Assembly (NCBI GenBank): GCA_965203215.1
Contig: CBDBBY010000001.1
Span: 2,108,001-2,172,000 of the forward strand
Length of the DNA: 64,000 nt
Direction: 5' to 3'
Origin: CBDBBY01 sp965203215
GTDB taxonomy: Bacteria > Pseudomonadota > Alphaproteobacteria > Rhodobacterales > Rhodobacteraceae
Shown here piece by piece: positions 17,415 through 26,679 of this stretch (positions are counted from its first letter, which is position 1; each line of letters begins with the position of its first letter). The position numbers and the translations under genes are program-made. The notes under the pieces were generated by a model that was not told the DNA's origin, made no database searches, and saw only the letters and a list, made by a program, of their open reading frames with translations.

Positions 17415-18284
17415 ATGGCGGGACCGTACGACGATCGCGACGGATTCATCTGGGTTGACGGAGAGTTCGTGCCGTGGCGCGATGCGCAGGTGCACGTCCT
17501 GACCCACGCAATGCACTACGGATCTTCGGTGTTCGAGGGGGAGCGCGCCTACGGCGGCAAGATTTTCGAGAATCGCAAGCATACGGAGCGCCTGCTCGAA
17601 TCGGCGCGGCTGCTCGACATGCCCGTCGGCTACACGGTCGAGGAAATTGAAAAAGCCAAATCCGACGTCATGGAGAAGAACGGGCTTGCGGACGCGTATG
17701 TCCGCCCGGTTATATGGAGAGCGTCGGGCGAAGACATGGGCGTCGGCGCGCGCAAGAACAAGGTCAAGATGGCGATAGCGGCTTGGGAATGGGGTGCTTA
17801 TTACGGGGACGCGAAGTTCAAAGGAGCCAAGCTGGATATCTCCAAGTGGAAGCGACCGAGCCCCGAAACGATCCCCAGTCAAGCGAAAGCGGCCGGGCTG
17901 TACATGATTTGCACGATTTCGAAGCACCAAGCCGAAGAAAAAGGCTGTTCGGACTCGCTGATGCTTGACTACCGCGGCTATGTCGCGGAGGCGACGGGGG
18001 CGAATGTCTTTTTCGTCAAGGACGGAGAGGCGCACACCCCTTTGCCGGATTGCTTCTTGAATGGAATCACGCGGCAGACGGTCATCAAGCTGTTGAACGA
18101 TCTGGGGGTGAACATTCACGAGCGGCATATTATGCCTGAAGAGCTGGAACGCTTCGAGCAATGCTGGCTGACAGGCACGGCGGCGGAGGTCACTCCGGTC
18201 GGCCGGGTCGGCGATTACTCGTTTGAAGTCGGACCGCTCACCCGCTCGATCGCGAAGAAATACGAGCTGCTGGTGCGCAGCTGA
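17415..18284 (+). CDS. ilvE: Branched-chain amino acid aminotransferase
   Basis: Fold-type IV PLP enzyme that interconverts branched-chain amino acids and their keto acids. THAMHYGSSVFEGERAY, the lysine region SQAKAAGLYM (Schiff-base lysine) and the cofactor-binding LDYRGYVAEATGANVFF are all present. 289 residues from the ATG at 17,415, which has AGGAAG 9 bases upstream; open frame continues to 17,295 without family resemblance. It is divergent from the petP/petR-like pair. Confidence 0.92.
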   Translation: MAGPYDDRDGFIWVDGEFVPWRDAQVHVLTHAMHYGSSVFEGERAYGGKIFENRKHTERLLESARLLDMPVGYTVEEIEKAKSDVMEKNGLADAYVRPVIWRASGEDMGVGARKNKVKMAIAAWEWGAYYGDAKFKGAKLDISKWKRPSPETIPSQAKAAGLYMICTISKHQAEEKGCSDSLMLDYRGYVAEATGANVFFVKDGEAHTPLPDCFLNGITRQTVIKLLNDLGVNIHERHIMPEELERFEQCWLTGTAAEVTPVGRVGDYSFEVGPLTRSIAKKYELLVRS

Positions 18285-18364
18285 AGTCGAATCGATCAGA
18301 CTCAGGCCGCAAGGTCTTCCAGCAGATCGTCGCGCCGCCGCCGGCAGGGTATCTCCAAGACAAC

Positions 18365-19336
18365 CTATCCGATATTCGGGACGCCTCCTTGGATGACCGT
18401 CGCAAGCCAATCTGCGTCGATGTTGCAACCCGACAGAACGACGGCCGCCTTGCGGCCCGCCATCGCGTCGCGCTCCTTGATCAACGCTGCCAGAGCCGCC
18501 GCGCCTGCTCCCTCGGCAATGTTGTGCGTCGTCCGGTAATACAACCGGATGGCTTCGGCGACCTCCGCGTCGCTGACCTCCACGATTCGCTCCGCGCCGG
18601 CCGATATCCTCTCCAGCGGCTCCCTGAAGGGCACCCTCACGGCGATTCCGTCGGCGAACGTGCGCGCTGAATTGGTTCCCACACGCTTGCCGGCCTCAAA
18701 GGAAAGCCTGATCGTCGGCGCCGCATCGGAAACCACTCCCACGATTTCGGTTCTGAGCCCGAGCGCATCCCGCGCCGCGATCGTTCCGCAAATCCCGGAT
18801 CCGCAGCCGATCGGAACATAGACCGTGTCCAAATCATCCACCTTGCGGAACAGTTCATAGGCGTAAGTCGACACCCCGCGCACCAGTTCCGAGTGGAACG
18901 GCGGAACATGGAACAATCCGTCGGCGAGCGAAATGCGCTCTGATTCCGCCCGTGCCTCATCGTAATCTTCGCCGAATTCGATCAGATTCGCGCCGTATCC
19001 GCGCATGGCGGCGTTCTTTTCGACCGCGTTTCCCTTCGGAACGAAGATCCGCGCATCAAGGCCGGCAGCGACAGCCGCTCGGGCGATGCTCTGTCCATGA
19101 TTGCCGCGAGTTGCGGTGGCCACGCCCGCGCAATCAGGCCGCGATTTCATGAGCCAATCGATGAAAGTGATTCCGCCCCTGATCTTGAATGCTCCGGTCG
19201 GAAGGTGGTTCTCATGCTTAACCCAGACCTCGGCTCCTGCGGCTTCGGACAGAAGCGGCCATTCGATTTGCGGCGTCGGCTGCAATTCGCTGTGGATCAA
19301 GTCCGCCGCTGCTTCGATTTCGGATATGCTGAACAT
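18365..19336 (-). CDS. Threonine/serine dehydratase family protein
   Basis: A fold-type II PLP enzyme, most likely removing water and ammonia from threonine or serine. The Schiff-base lysine lies in PTGAFKIRGG, the phosphate-binding glycine loop in PIGCGSGICG, and ATRGNHGQSIA binds the cofactor. 323 residues with no C-terminal ACT domain, so it is a catabolic or stand-alone type rather than the feedback-controlled biosynthetic form. Starting at 19,336 fits the family; the frame is open to 19,450. Alternatives are ectoine-type or other deaminases of the same fold. Confidence 0.88.
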   Translation of the reverse strand: MFSISEIEAAADLIHSELQPTPQIEWPLLSEAAGAEVWVKHENHLPTGAFKIRGGITFIDWLMKSRPDCAGVATATRGNHGQSIARAAVAAGLDARIFVPKGNAVEKNAAMRGYGANLIEFGEDYDEARAESERISLADGLFHVPPFHSELVRGVSTYAYELFRKVDDLDTVYVPIGCGSGICGTIAARDALGLRTEIVGVVSDAAPTIRLSFEAGKRVGTNSARTFADGIAVRVPFREPLERISAGAERIVEVSDAEVAEAIRLYYRTTHNIAEGAGAAALAALIKERDAMAGRKAAVVLSGCNIDADWLATVIQGGVPNIG

Positions 19337-19809
19337 GAGTTTTCGGTACCAAAGTGTTTGCGACACTTCAAATGAATGCATCCTGCGAACCGCACGCTCT
19401 CTCAAAATGCCAACGGTTTGCGGATGCAGCCAATCGAGATGCCAAGGCAATTTGCAAGAATTTCGAAGGGCGCATCTTACTGAAGCGCAGGAGACAGCCG
19501 CGTGATCTCAGGCTGCCGACAGGCAGGTCCCGCTGGATAGGCGAAAACCAGCGAGGCGGCGCGGCAAGCACAAGCCAATCACCCGGCGGATGGAACGGGA
19601 AGATTCACATGATCCCGGCGAATCACCGGTCGGCATGATTTTAGCCTTTCCGGCGGGCACGCCCATGACGCGCTCGAAGGCCGTGCCGCGGGGTTCGGCG
19701 GTACGATGGAATCTACAAGAGATGTTGCAACCAAGTACGAAGTTCCTTAAATTCCATCAAAGAGGTAAAGACATGATCGAGAATTGGCGCTGCATATGAA
19801 TTTGGATTG
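19337..19809. other. Intergenic stretch with a possible mini-leader ORF
   Basis: About 470 bases without a supported gene. Near its end AAAGAGG precedes an ATG at about 19,773 that opens only eight codons (MIENWRCI) and stops just before the next gene. This could be a leader peptide or the trace of a shifted start for the gene at 19,810, which has no ribosome binding site of its own. Confidence 0.3.
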
Positions 19810-20241
19810 ATGACGGAGCACGCTGCAGGAGGGCAGAGCGCCGAAGCACTGCAACAAGCAGTCTTTGAACTGAAGGCAAAAATAATAAGCTTCAAATCTT
19901 TAGAACAAAATTGGGATGGAGACGGCGCCGAAGCAATACCGGAATCTGCGATTGATGCATCTTTGAAATTTTCGGAAAGAATTTGTCAATTCTCGCGGAG
20001 AAATGAACCTGTCTCCGTTGCCCCCAGCCCCGATGGTGAGATTGCATTTTATTGGAATCATTGCAATGGTTATGCAGAAGTGAATTTCGATGGCAAAGGA
20101 TCAGTTACTCTTTGCTGGAAGGACGAAAGTGAGGAAATGCAATTGATTGAAGAAGATATCAGCATTATTTTTGGAGCTGACTGGATTGACAATAGCCATG
20201 TTTGGAGAAAACTTTATTCTTTCTTGCGTCATGGATCCTAG
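19810..20241 (+). CDS. Hypothetical protein with WDGDGA motif
   Basis: A 143-residue acidic soluble protein. The segment FKSLEQNWDGDGAEAIPESA followed by a helix and APSPDGEIAFYWNH is a pattern found in a family of small uncharacterised bacterial proteins, often near mobile or toxin-antitoxin-like genes. The rest is alternating strands (EVNFDGKGSVTLCWKD). The gene is visibly richer in A+T than its neighbours (many AAA, AAT and GAA codons), which suggests transfer. No clear Shine-Dalgarno lies before the ATG at 19,810. Function unknown. Confidence 0.6.
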   Translation: MTEHAAGGQSAEALQQAVFELKAKIISFKSLEQNWDGDGAEAIPESAIDASLKFSERICQFSRRNEPVSVAPSPDGEIAFYWNHCNGYAEVNFDGKGSVTLCWKDESEEMQLIEEDISIIFGADWIDNSHVWRKLYSFLRHGS

Positions 20242-20535
20242 TAGCGCTTGCACTTCATACAGCGATTATTTTGATCGCCGGATTGAGCGGACAGTTCACA
20301 GAATGCGACGGCGAACTGAAGCGAATTCGTGAATCAACACGACCCGATCCCATATGCAAGAAAAAACGAAATTGACTTCGCGTCAGCGACGTCCGATATC
20401 ATATATCTTCGCCACTTCGGCCTGGCGCACCATATTTCGACTTCGACACATTTTGCCGACAAGAGAGCGCTCTTTGAACAGCGCCGCGGGCTTGTCGGCC
20501 GCTTGCGCGCATGCGCGCCATAGGAAAAGCAGAAA

Positions 20536-21720
20536 ATGCGAAGCTTGACTCAGTCGCCAACGAACCCGGAATTCGTCCAGGATCCTTATCGGTTCTACGA
20601 CGAGGCGAGGAAGTTCGGCGACCTTTTCCATTGGTCCGACTACGACCGGATTTGCGCGGTTTCGCTCCGCAGCGCGAATGCGCTTCTCAGGGACCGCCGC
20701 TGGGGACGAGAGCTGCCGGCGGAATTTCGCGAGGACGCACCGGATCACTTGGAACCGTTCATGAAGCTGGAGCGGCACTCGATGCTTGAGCTCGATCCGC
20801 CGAATCATACGCGCCTGAGGAGTCTGGTTTCAAAGGCATTCACGAGTCGGCGGGTTGCGGAGCAATTGCCCGCGATAAATTCAATTGCGGAAAAGCTCGT
20901 ATTGGGACTTGAAGACGGCGAAATCGAGATTCAGAAGAATTTTGCGGAAAAATTGCCTGTCCTGGTCATCGCCGATCTGCTGGGCGTTCCTGAAGAGATG
21001 GCCGACCAGCTTCTTGAATGGTCCCACAGTATGGTCGCCATGTATCAGGCCGGCCGCGACAAGCGCGTCGAAATCGAGGCCGCCGAGGCTTCGACGGAAT
21101 TCGCCGAATACATCCGCCGCGAAATAGAATGTCGCCGCACGGCTCCGACGGAAGATCTGATTTCTTCGTTGATCGCTGCCGAAGAGGGCGGGCAGCGCTT
21201 GTCGGTCGATGAGATGGTCTCGACCTGCATACTTCTTTTGAATGCCGGTCACGAAGCGACGGCCAACTCGATCGGGAACGCAATCAAAGCCATCATCGAA
21301 TCCGGTCTCTCGGCGCGGAAGCTGCTCGCGGACGGGGCGGTCGCGCGAACTGTCGATGAGACCCTGCGTTTCGACCCGCCCTTGCATCTTTTCGAACGGC
21401 ACGCCAAGCAAGACATGGAATTTTTCGGCTGCGAGTTCAAACGCGGCGACACCGTCGCGGTGCTGCTGGGCGGCGCGAATCGCGATCCTGCCACATTCCC
21501 GATTCCGGACCGATTCGATCCGAGCCGACAGGCTGCCGGACACATTTCGTTCGGCGCGGGAATTCATTTCTGCGTCGGCGCCCCCTTGGCGAAAGCGGAG
21601 CTTGCCGTCGGCTTGAGCAAGTTCTTCGCCCGATTTCCGAACGCGTCGTTGGCGGAGACCCCGAAATACGCGGACCGCTATCATTTCAGAGGGCTGGAGA
21701 CATTGAAACTTTTGCCATAA
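20536..21720 (+). CDS. Cytochrome P450
   Basis: A soluble bacterial class P450 of 394 residues. The I-helix oxygen-binding segment is LLLNAGHEATANSI (A-G-x-E-A/T), the ExxR pair lies in VDETLRFDPP, and the heme-thiolate loop is HISFGAGIHFCVGAPLAKAE with the cysteine ligand. AGGAAAAG precedes the ATG. The substrate is unknown; no ferredoxin or reductase gene is adjacent, so electrons must come from elsewhere. It stands alone between the A+T-rich gene at 19.8 kb and rsfS. Confidence 0.93.
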   Translation: MRSLTQSPTNPEFVQDPYRFYDEARKFGDLFHWSDYDRICAVSLRSANALLRDRRWGRELPAEFREDAPDHLEPFMKLERHSMLELDPPNHTRLRSLVSKAFTSRRVAEQLPAINSIAEKLVLGLEDGEIEIQKNFAEKLPVLVIADLLGVPEEMADQLLEWSHSMVAMYQAGRDKRVEIEAAEASTEFAEYIRREIECRRTAPTEDLISSLIAAEEGGQRLSVDEMVSTCILLLNAGHEATANSIGNAIKAIIESGLSARKLLADGAVARTVDETLRFDPPLHLFERHAKQDMEFFGCEFKRGDTVAVLLGGANRDPATFPIPDRFDPSRQAAGHISFGAGIHFCVGAPLAKAELAVGLSKFFARFPNASLAETPKYADRYHFRGLETLKLLP

Positions 21721-21921
21721 AGGAGCTTCGCGCGGTCCGCGAACGCTGCGGCCAGTCGGCAGCCGTGCATGAAGCGACCGCATCTGAACGGCAATTCGGC
21801 GTCTTGGACACGCCCGTCGCGAGATGCGGATTTCCGGGGCGGACACGTCTTGAATATTGCTGTTGCGTTCCAATATTATTTTGGACAATACTTGATCGCT
21901 GCGCATTCGGCGCAAAGTCGT

Positions 21922-21928
21922 AAGGAGG
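21922..21928 (+). promoter_or_regulatory. Strong Shine-Dalgarno that points to a non-ATG start of rsfS
   Basis: AAGGAGG is a perfect ribosome binding site, yet no ATG, GTG or TTG follows at a working distance. In frame with rsfS are an ATA five bases later and a CTG eight bases later (21,937). The CTG is the best candidate start. Confidence 0.5.
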
Positions 21929-21936
21929 AAAAAATA

Positions 21937-22356
21937 CTGTCCCAAGAGGCATGCGCGGTCGCGAAAATGCCGACCGCTGCCGGAATTCCCCTTCAGGATT
22001 CCGGAAACCGTTCGTCTGGCGACATGTTGATGAATTTTATTGTGCAGTCGCTGCATGACGACAACGCTGAAGAAGTGGTTTCCATCGACTTGCATGGAAA
22101 ATCCGAAATCGCCGACTATATGATCGTCGCCTCGGGCCGTTCGACGCGGCAGGTGACGTCGATCAGCGAGAAGCTGATCGAGAAGCTCAAGCATGACTTG
22201 AAGTTGGCGGCTCGGGTGGAAGGCAAGGAGTACGGCGACTGGGTGCTGATCGACGCCGGCGACGTGATCGTGCACGTATTCAGGCCGGAAGTTCGTCAGT
22301 TCTACCAGCTGGAAAAGATGTGGATGTCGTCCGACGGAGAGTCCGCCCCGTTCTGA
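21937..22356 (+). CDS. rsfS: Ribosome silencing factor
   Basis: RsfS binds uL14 and blocks joining of ribosomal subunits when nutrients are scarce. The core reads DDNAEEVVSIDLHGKSEIAD, YMIVASGRSTRQV, DWVLIDAGDVIVHVF and FYQLEKMW, all family hallmarks. The N-terminus is unusual: a strong AAGGAGG is followed by CTG (21,937) and not by a standard start. From that CTG the protein has 139 residues, with about 30 before the domain, as in relatives; an internal ATG at 21,970 has no ribosome binding site. The stop abuts the start of rlmH directly. Confidence 0.88.
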   Translation: MSQEACAVAKMPTAAGIPLQDSGNRSSGDMLMNFIVQSLHDDNAEEVVSIDLHGKSEIADYMIVASGRSTRQVTSISEKLIEKLKHDLKLAARVEGKEYGDWVLIDAGDVIVHVFRPEVRQFYQLEKMWMSSDGESAPF

Positions 22357-22824
22357 ATGCGGATCAGGATCGTCGCCGCGGGCAGGATTCGGGGCTGCCC
22401 GGAAAAGGAACTGGTCGACCGTTATCTTGGGCGGTTTGACAAGATCGGGCGCGCTGTCGGGCTCGGGCCGTCCGAGATCATCGAATTCGACCCCGCAAGC
22501 AAGGGCCGCGCTTCCCCTGCGGACAGGCTTTTCGCGGACGGAGCGGCAAAGAGATTCGTCTGCCTTTTGGATGAACGAGGCCATGAATGCAGCAGCGTGG
22601 AGTTCGCGCGGATGCTTGAAAACCGGAAATCCGACGGCGTAAAAGAGCTGGCGTTCCTGATCGGAGGTCCTGACGGGATCGCGAGTCCGCCTTCGAACCG
22701 GGCGAACGCCTCCATCTCAATGGGGCGAATGGTTTTCCCGCACAAGCTGGTCAGAGTGATGCTGGCCGAGCAGCTTTACAGGGCGGCGTCAATTTTGGGA
22801 GGCCAGCCATATCACAGGGTCTGA
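22357..22824 (+). CDS. rlmH: 23S rRNA (pseudouridine-1915-N3)-methyltransferase
   Basis: Methylates pseudouridine 1915 of 23S rRNA, using S-adenosylmethionine held by a trefoil-knot (SPOUT) fold. The C-terminal knot is clear: ELAFLIGGPDGI, then the family end FPHKLVRVMLAEQLYRA and the final PYHRV. 155 residues, normal. It follows rsfS with no gap, the standard order in bacteria. Confidence 0.95.
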   Translation: MRIRIVAAGRIRGCPEKELVDRYLGRFDKIGRAVGLGPSEIIEFDPASKGRASPADRLFADGAAKRFVCLLDERGHECSSVEFARMLENRKSDGVKELAFLIGGPDGIASPPSNRANASISMGRMVFPHKLVRVMLAEQLYRAASILGGQPYHRV

Positions 22825-22879
22825 ACGGCCGAGACCGAAGTCCGGCCGATGCCGAATCCCAGCATGCTGGAGAAGCGCG

Positions 22880-24493
22880 ATGAGTGCGCGCCGACCGGTT
22901 GTTCTCTGCATTCTGGACGGGTGGGGACTCAGCGCCGAGCGGGCCGGCAATGGGCCGGTCTTGGCCAGGACGCCGGTTTTCGACCGGCTTATGGCCGAAT
23001 GCCCGAATTCGACTCTGACCGCGCACGGCCCTGCCGTAGGGCTTCCCGAAGGAAGCATCGGGAATTCCGAAGTCGGCCATCTGCATATCGGAGCCGGACG
23101 AACGATTTTGATGGAGATGCAGCGAATTAACCGCGCCGTCGAGACCGGCGAGTTTTACTCGGTTCCGGCTCTGGAGGCGTTTTCCGCCGCGATTCGCCGG
23201 TCAGGAGGCTCCGCCCATGTCGCAGGCATCATTTCGGACGTCGGCGTGCACGGGCTCGCTTCGCACATCGTGCACGCGGCCCGGGCCATTTCGGAATCGG
23301 GGTCGAGAGTCTGGATACACGCGCTGACGGACGGACGGGATTCGCCGCCCGGCAAAGCGGCGGAATTTGTCGAGAATCTGGAGAGGGCGCTTCCTGGCGG
23401 CGCGCGGATCGCAACTGTGAGCGGTCGCTATTTCGCAATGGACCGCGACAGGCGATGGAACAGGGTGGAAGCGGCTTGGAAAGCAGTCATGCTCGGTCGC
23501 GGCGAGCGGTCGCAAACTGCGCTCAATGCCGTGGCAATGGCGGATTCGAAGGGGAAAACCGACGAATTCATTCCGCCTACGGTTGTCGGCGACTATTCCG
23601 GCGTCGAGGACGGCGACGGTTTTTTCATCGCGAACTTCCGCGCGGACCGGGCGCGGCAGATCGCGGCGGCGATCGGGGATCCGAAATTCAATGCGTTCGA
23701 CATATCGGACAGGCCGAAGCTGGCCGCGATGCTCGGACTGGTGAATTACTTCGAGACGCCGAAGAGCTGGGTCGCGTCGATGTTTCAAAAACCCGAGATT
23801 TCGGACACGCTCGGAGAATGGGTCGCGCGCCATGGTCGGACGCAGTTCCGCTTGGCCGAAACGGAAAAATATCCCCATGTCACTTTTTTCCTGAACGGAG
23901 GGAAGGAAAAGCGCGAGCCCGGCGAGCAAAGATACATGGCCCAAAGCCCCAAAGTCGCCACTTACGATCTTGCGCCGGAAATGGCCGCGGAGGAAGTGGC
24001 CGACAAGCTGGCGGAGGCCATTCGGCAGGAATTCGACCTGATCGTCGCCAACTTCGCCAATCCGGATATGGTCGGGCACACCGGCGATCTGCCGGCAGTC
24101 ATCAAGGCGTGCGAAGCAGTCGATCAAGGTCTGGGGCAAGCCGTGTCCGCGCTTGCGGAAACCGGCGGCGCGATGATCGTGACTGCGGATCACGGAAACT
24201 GCGAGCAAATGTTCGGTGCCGGAGCCGAGCATCCGCATACCGCGCATACGACGAATCCCGTGCCGGCGATACTGGTGGGCTCCGATGAATGCTTGACAAT
24301 GCGCAGCGGCGAGCTTTCCGATATCGCTCCGACGCTGCTTGATCTCATGGGGCTCGAGAAAGCGCCTGCAATGACCGGCGAAAGCCTTTTGCTCCGAAGG
24401 CAAGTCTGCCGGACCGGTCTCCGCGCGGTCGATGCGCGGACGCCGACTTTTCGCGTCAAAGGCCGCCGCAGGAGTCATGCCGTGCGAAATTGA
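22880..24493 (+). CDS. gpmI: 2,3-bisphosphoglycerate-independent phosphoglycerate mutase
   Basis: Interconverts 3- and 2-phosphoglycerate in glycolysis without a bisphosphoglycerate cofactor; two-manganese alkaline-phosphatase-type enzyme. VVLCILDGWG holds a metal aspartate, GNSEVGHLHIGAGR the phosphoserine, HALTDGRDSPP and GRYFAMDRD the substrate site, and VTADHGNCE the second metal set. 537 residues, about 25 longer than usual: a basic C-terminal tail (from about residue 510) has no family match. GGAGAAG precedes the ATG. Part of the rsfS-rlmH-gpmI-ctpA-rppH run. Confidence 0.95.
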   Translation: MSARRPVVLCILDGWGLSAERAGNGPVLARTPVFDRLMAECPNSTLTAHGPAVGLPEGSIGNSEVGHLHIGAGRTILMEMQRINRAVETGEFYSVPALEAFSAAIRRSGGSAHVAGIISDVGVHGLASHIVHAARAISESGSRVWIHALTDGRDSPPGKAAEFVENLERALPGGARIATVSGRYFAMDRDRRWNRVEAAWKAVMLGRGERSQTALNAVAMADSKGKTDEFIPPTVVGDYSGVEDGDGFFIANFRADRARQIAAAIGDPKFNAFDISDRPKLAAMLGLVNYFETPKSWVASMFQKPEISDTLGEWVARHGRTQFRLAETEKYPHVTFFLNGGKEKREPGEQRYMAQSPKVATYDLAPEMAAEEVADKLAEAIRQEFDLIVANFANPDMVGHTGDLPAVIKACEAVDQGLGQAVSALAETGGAMIVTADHGNCEQMFGAGAEHPHTAHTTNPVPAILVGSDECLTMRSGELSDIAPTLLDLMGLEKAPAMTGESLLLRRQVCRTGLRAVDARTPTFRVKGRRRSHAVRN

Positions 24494-24739
24494 AGCCCCG
24501 CAAACGCGTCCGTCTGCAAGCCGAATTAAACATGGTTTGCGGGTTTCGGGCTGCAATGATACGTGATGCGGATTGAAAAAGCGCGCAAGTTGCGGCAGAT
24601 ACCAAGTAATTCGGCAGCGGGCCATTTGGGCGAGCGAGCCACGGCGCGGACAGAATGCGGCGCCGAAGGCACAACCCGGAATTCGGCGAGTATGTTGATG
24701 AGATTTCGGCTTCAACTCTTGGATGAGACGATACACGCG

Positions 24740-26071
24740 ATGAGAACATTTTTTGCACTTCTGCTCGGCGGCATGGCGGGAATCGCTGCGACCCTTGGAA
24801 CCGCAGACGGCGTGACAGCTCAGGAAGCGGAGACCGAGCGCACGACCTACCAGAATCTGGACTTGTTCATTTCGATCATTGAGCAAGTGCGGGAAAGCTA
24901 CGTCGAGGATGTCGATGAGACTCAGCTGATTGAAAACGCCATTTCAGGAATGCTGACTTATCTCGACCCGCACTCCTCGTATCTTTCCGCCGAGGAATTG
25001 AGAAAGTGGGACGAGCAGACTTCCGGACAATTCAGCGGCCTTGGAATCGAAGTGACGCTTGAACAGGGATTCATCAAGGTTGTTTCGCCGATAGACAACA
25101 CGCCTGCCGCGGAAGCGGGTCTGCAGCCCGGCGATTACATAACCCAGCTGAACGGCGAATCCGTGCTCGGCCTGTCGCTCGACGAAGCGGTGAAGAAGAT
25201 GCGCGGTCCGGTAGGATCCGAGATCACCTTGACCATCGAAAGAGAGGAAGTCGAAGCCCCTTTCGACGTGGTAATCACTCGAGGAACAATCAAGACGCCA
25301 AGCGGCCGCGTTCGGTTGGAAGGCGACACAATGGTCGTTCGGATCACATCCTTCAACGAACAGACGATGGAGAATGTCGAAACAGGCATCGCGGAAAAAA
25401 TCGAGGAGGCCGGCGGCAAGGAGAACTTGATCGGCACGATTATCGACTTGCGAAACAATCCGGGCGGATTCTTGGATACGGCAATCAACATATCGGACGC
25501 ATTCCTGGACGAAGGAGAGATCGTTTCGATCAGGCAACGGGACGGCGAGGGAGCAAAGCGATTCGTGGCCGAGCCGGGGGACATGCTGGAAGGACTGCCG
25601 ATAGCCGTTCTGATCAACCAGGGATCAGCGTCCGCATCGGAAATCGTTGCGGGCGCCCTGCAGGACCATGATCGGGCGATCATTGTCGGGACCAAGAGCT
25701 TCGGCAAGGGGTCGGTTCAGACGCTCGTTCCGCTCGGCGAGGAATACGGCGCGCTGCGATTGACGACGGCCCGCTACTACACGCCGTCGGGACGGTCGAT
25801 CCAAGCACAGGGCATTCTCCCCGACGTGGTCGTTCAGCAGCGTCTGCCGCAGCCTGATGCCGAAGAGGAGGAAGAAACCGAACCTCGCTTTTTTTCGGAG
25901 GCCGACATATCCGGAAGTCTTGAGAACGACAGCTTGATCGAAGATCTGGAAGCGGTGGAACGCGCGGAAGCCAGGCAGGAAGCGATGGCGGAATTGAGGA
26001 AGAATGACCCGCAAATGGCTTACGCGATCGACGTGCTGTTGGGAATTTCCGTTTTCGATTCCGGCTCGTAG
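24740..26071 (+). CDS. ctpA: Carboxy-terminal processing protease (S41)
   Basis: A periplasmic serine protease that trims C-termini of exported proteins and affects envelope turnover. A signal peptide (MRTFFALLLGGMAGIAATLG to about residue 28) is followed by a PDZ domain (around 90-170, with TFSGLGIEV-like SGLGIEVTLEQG) and the S41 catalytic core: serine in GSASASEIVAGALQDH and lysine in VGTKSFGKGSVQ. 443 residues. The start at 24,740 is chosen because the signal peptide begins there; the frame is open from 24,563. In many relatives an EnvC-type gene lies just before ctpA; none is here. Confidence 0.95.
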   Translation: MRTFFALLLGGMAGIAATLGTADGVTAQEAETERTTYQNLDLFISIIEQVRESYVEDVDETQLIENAISGMLTYLDPHSSYLSAEELRKWDEQTSGQFSGLGIEVTLEQGFIKVVSPIDNTPAAEAGLQPGDYITQLNGESVLGLSLDEAVKKMRGPVGSEITLTIEREEVEAPFDVVITRGTIKTPSGRVRLEGDTMVVRITSFNEQTMENVETGIAEKIEEAGGKENLIGTIIDLRNNPGGFLDTAINISDAFLDEGEIVSIRQRDGEGAKRFVAEPGDMLEGLPIAVLINQGSASASEIVAGALQDHDRAIIVGTKSFGKGSVQTLVPLGEEYGALRLTTARYYTPSGRSIQAQGILPDVVVQQRLPQPDAEEEEETEPRFFSEADISGSLENDSLIEDLEAVERAEARQEAMAELRKNDPQMAYAIDVLLGISVFDSGS

Positions 26072-26094
26072 CGTTCTTCTTCAGGCAGGGTGCG

Positions 26095-26601
26095 ATGGTT
26101 GCGAAATCGGACATCCGGCGTGAATCGTCGGATCCGGACGTCTTGCCCTATCGGCTGTGCGTCGGAATCATGCTGGCCAACAAGCATGGCGAAGTCTTCG
26201 TCGGGCGCAGGATCGACAGCGACATCAATGCGTGGCAAATGCCGCAAGGGGGCATCGACCCGGGCGAGAATCCGGCGGCGGCGACGCTTCGCGAGTTGGA
26301 AGAAGAGACCGGCGTGCGTCCGGAATCGGTTCGGTTCGTGGCAAGCATGGACCGTTGGATCGCTTACGATCTTCCGCGCGAGATGGTGCCCAAAATTTGG
26401 GGCGGCCGGTACAAAGGCCAGACGCAGAAATGGTCTCTTTACCGCTTCAACGGATCCGACGGTCAGATCGACATCAACGCGGAGCATCCGGAATTTTCCG
26501 AGTGGCGCTGGATGCCGGTCGACAAAGTCATTGAATATGCCGTGTGGTTCAAGAAATCGACATACGAACAGGTCGTCGAAGAATTCCGGCCGTTCCTCTA
26601 G
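26095..26601 (+). CDS. rppH: RNA pyrophosphohydrolase
   Basis: Removes pyrophosphate from the 5' end of RNAs and so starts their decay. The Nudix box is GGIDPGENPAAATLRELEEE followed by TGV, with the RppH-typical PYRLCVGIMLAN before it and QKWSLYRF after it. 168 residues, normal. It follows ctpA by 23 bases on the same strand, the usual alphaproteobacterial order. Confidence 0.95.
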   Translation: MVAKSDIRRESSDPDVLPYRLCVGIMLANKHGEVFVGRRIDSDINAWQMPQGGIDPGENPAAATLRELEEETGVRPESVRFVASMDRWIAYDLPREMVPKIWGGRYKGQTQKWSLYRFNGSDGQIDINAEHPEFSEWRWMPVDKVIEYAVWFKKSTYEQVVEEFRPFL

Positions 26602-26679
26602 CCGTCGAATTCGAAAGGCATTGGACCACATCCGCGTCGATTCCGCTCAGAAGCGATCGGTCTTCACGAGAAAAGAGTG

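Noticed and set aside
20881..22584. Long antisense frame (567 codons) across P450, rsfS and rlmH
   Set aside because: Shadow of three well-supported plus-strand genes, with no recognisable domain.
23201..24886. Long antisense frame (561 codons) across gpmI and ctpA
   Set aside because: Shadow frame with an Arg/His-rich composition typical of antisense reading.
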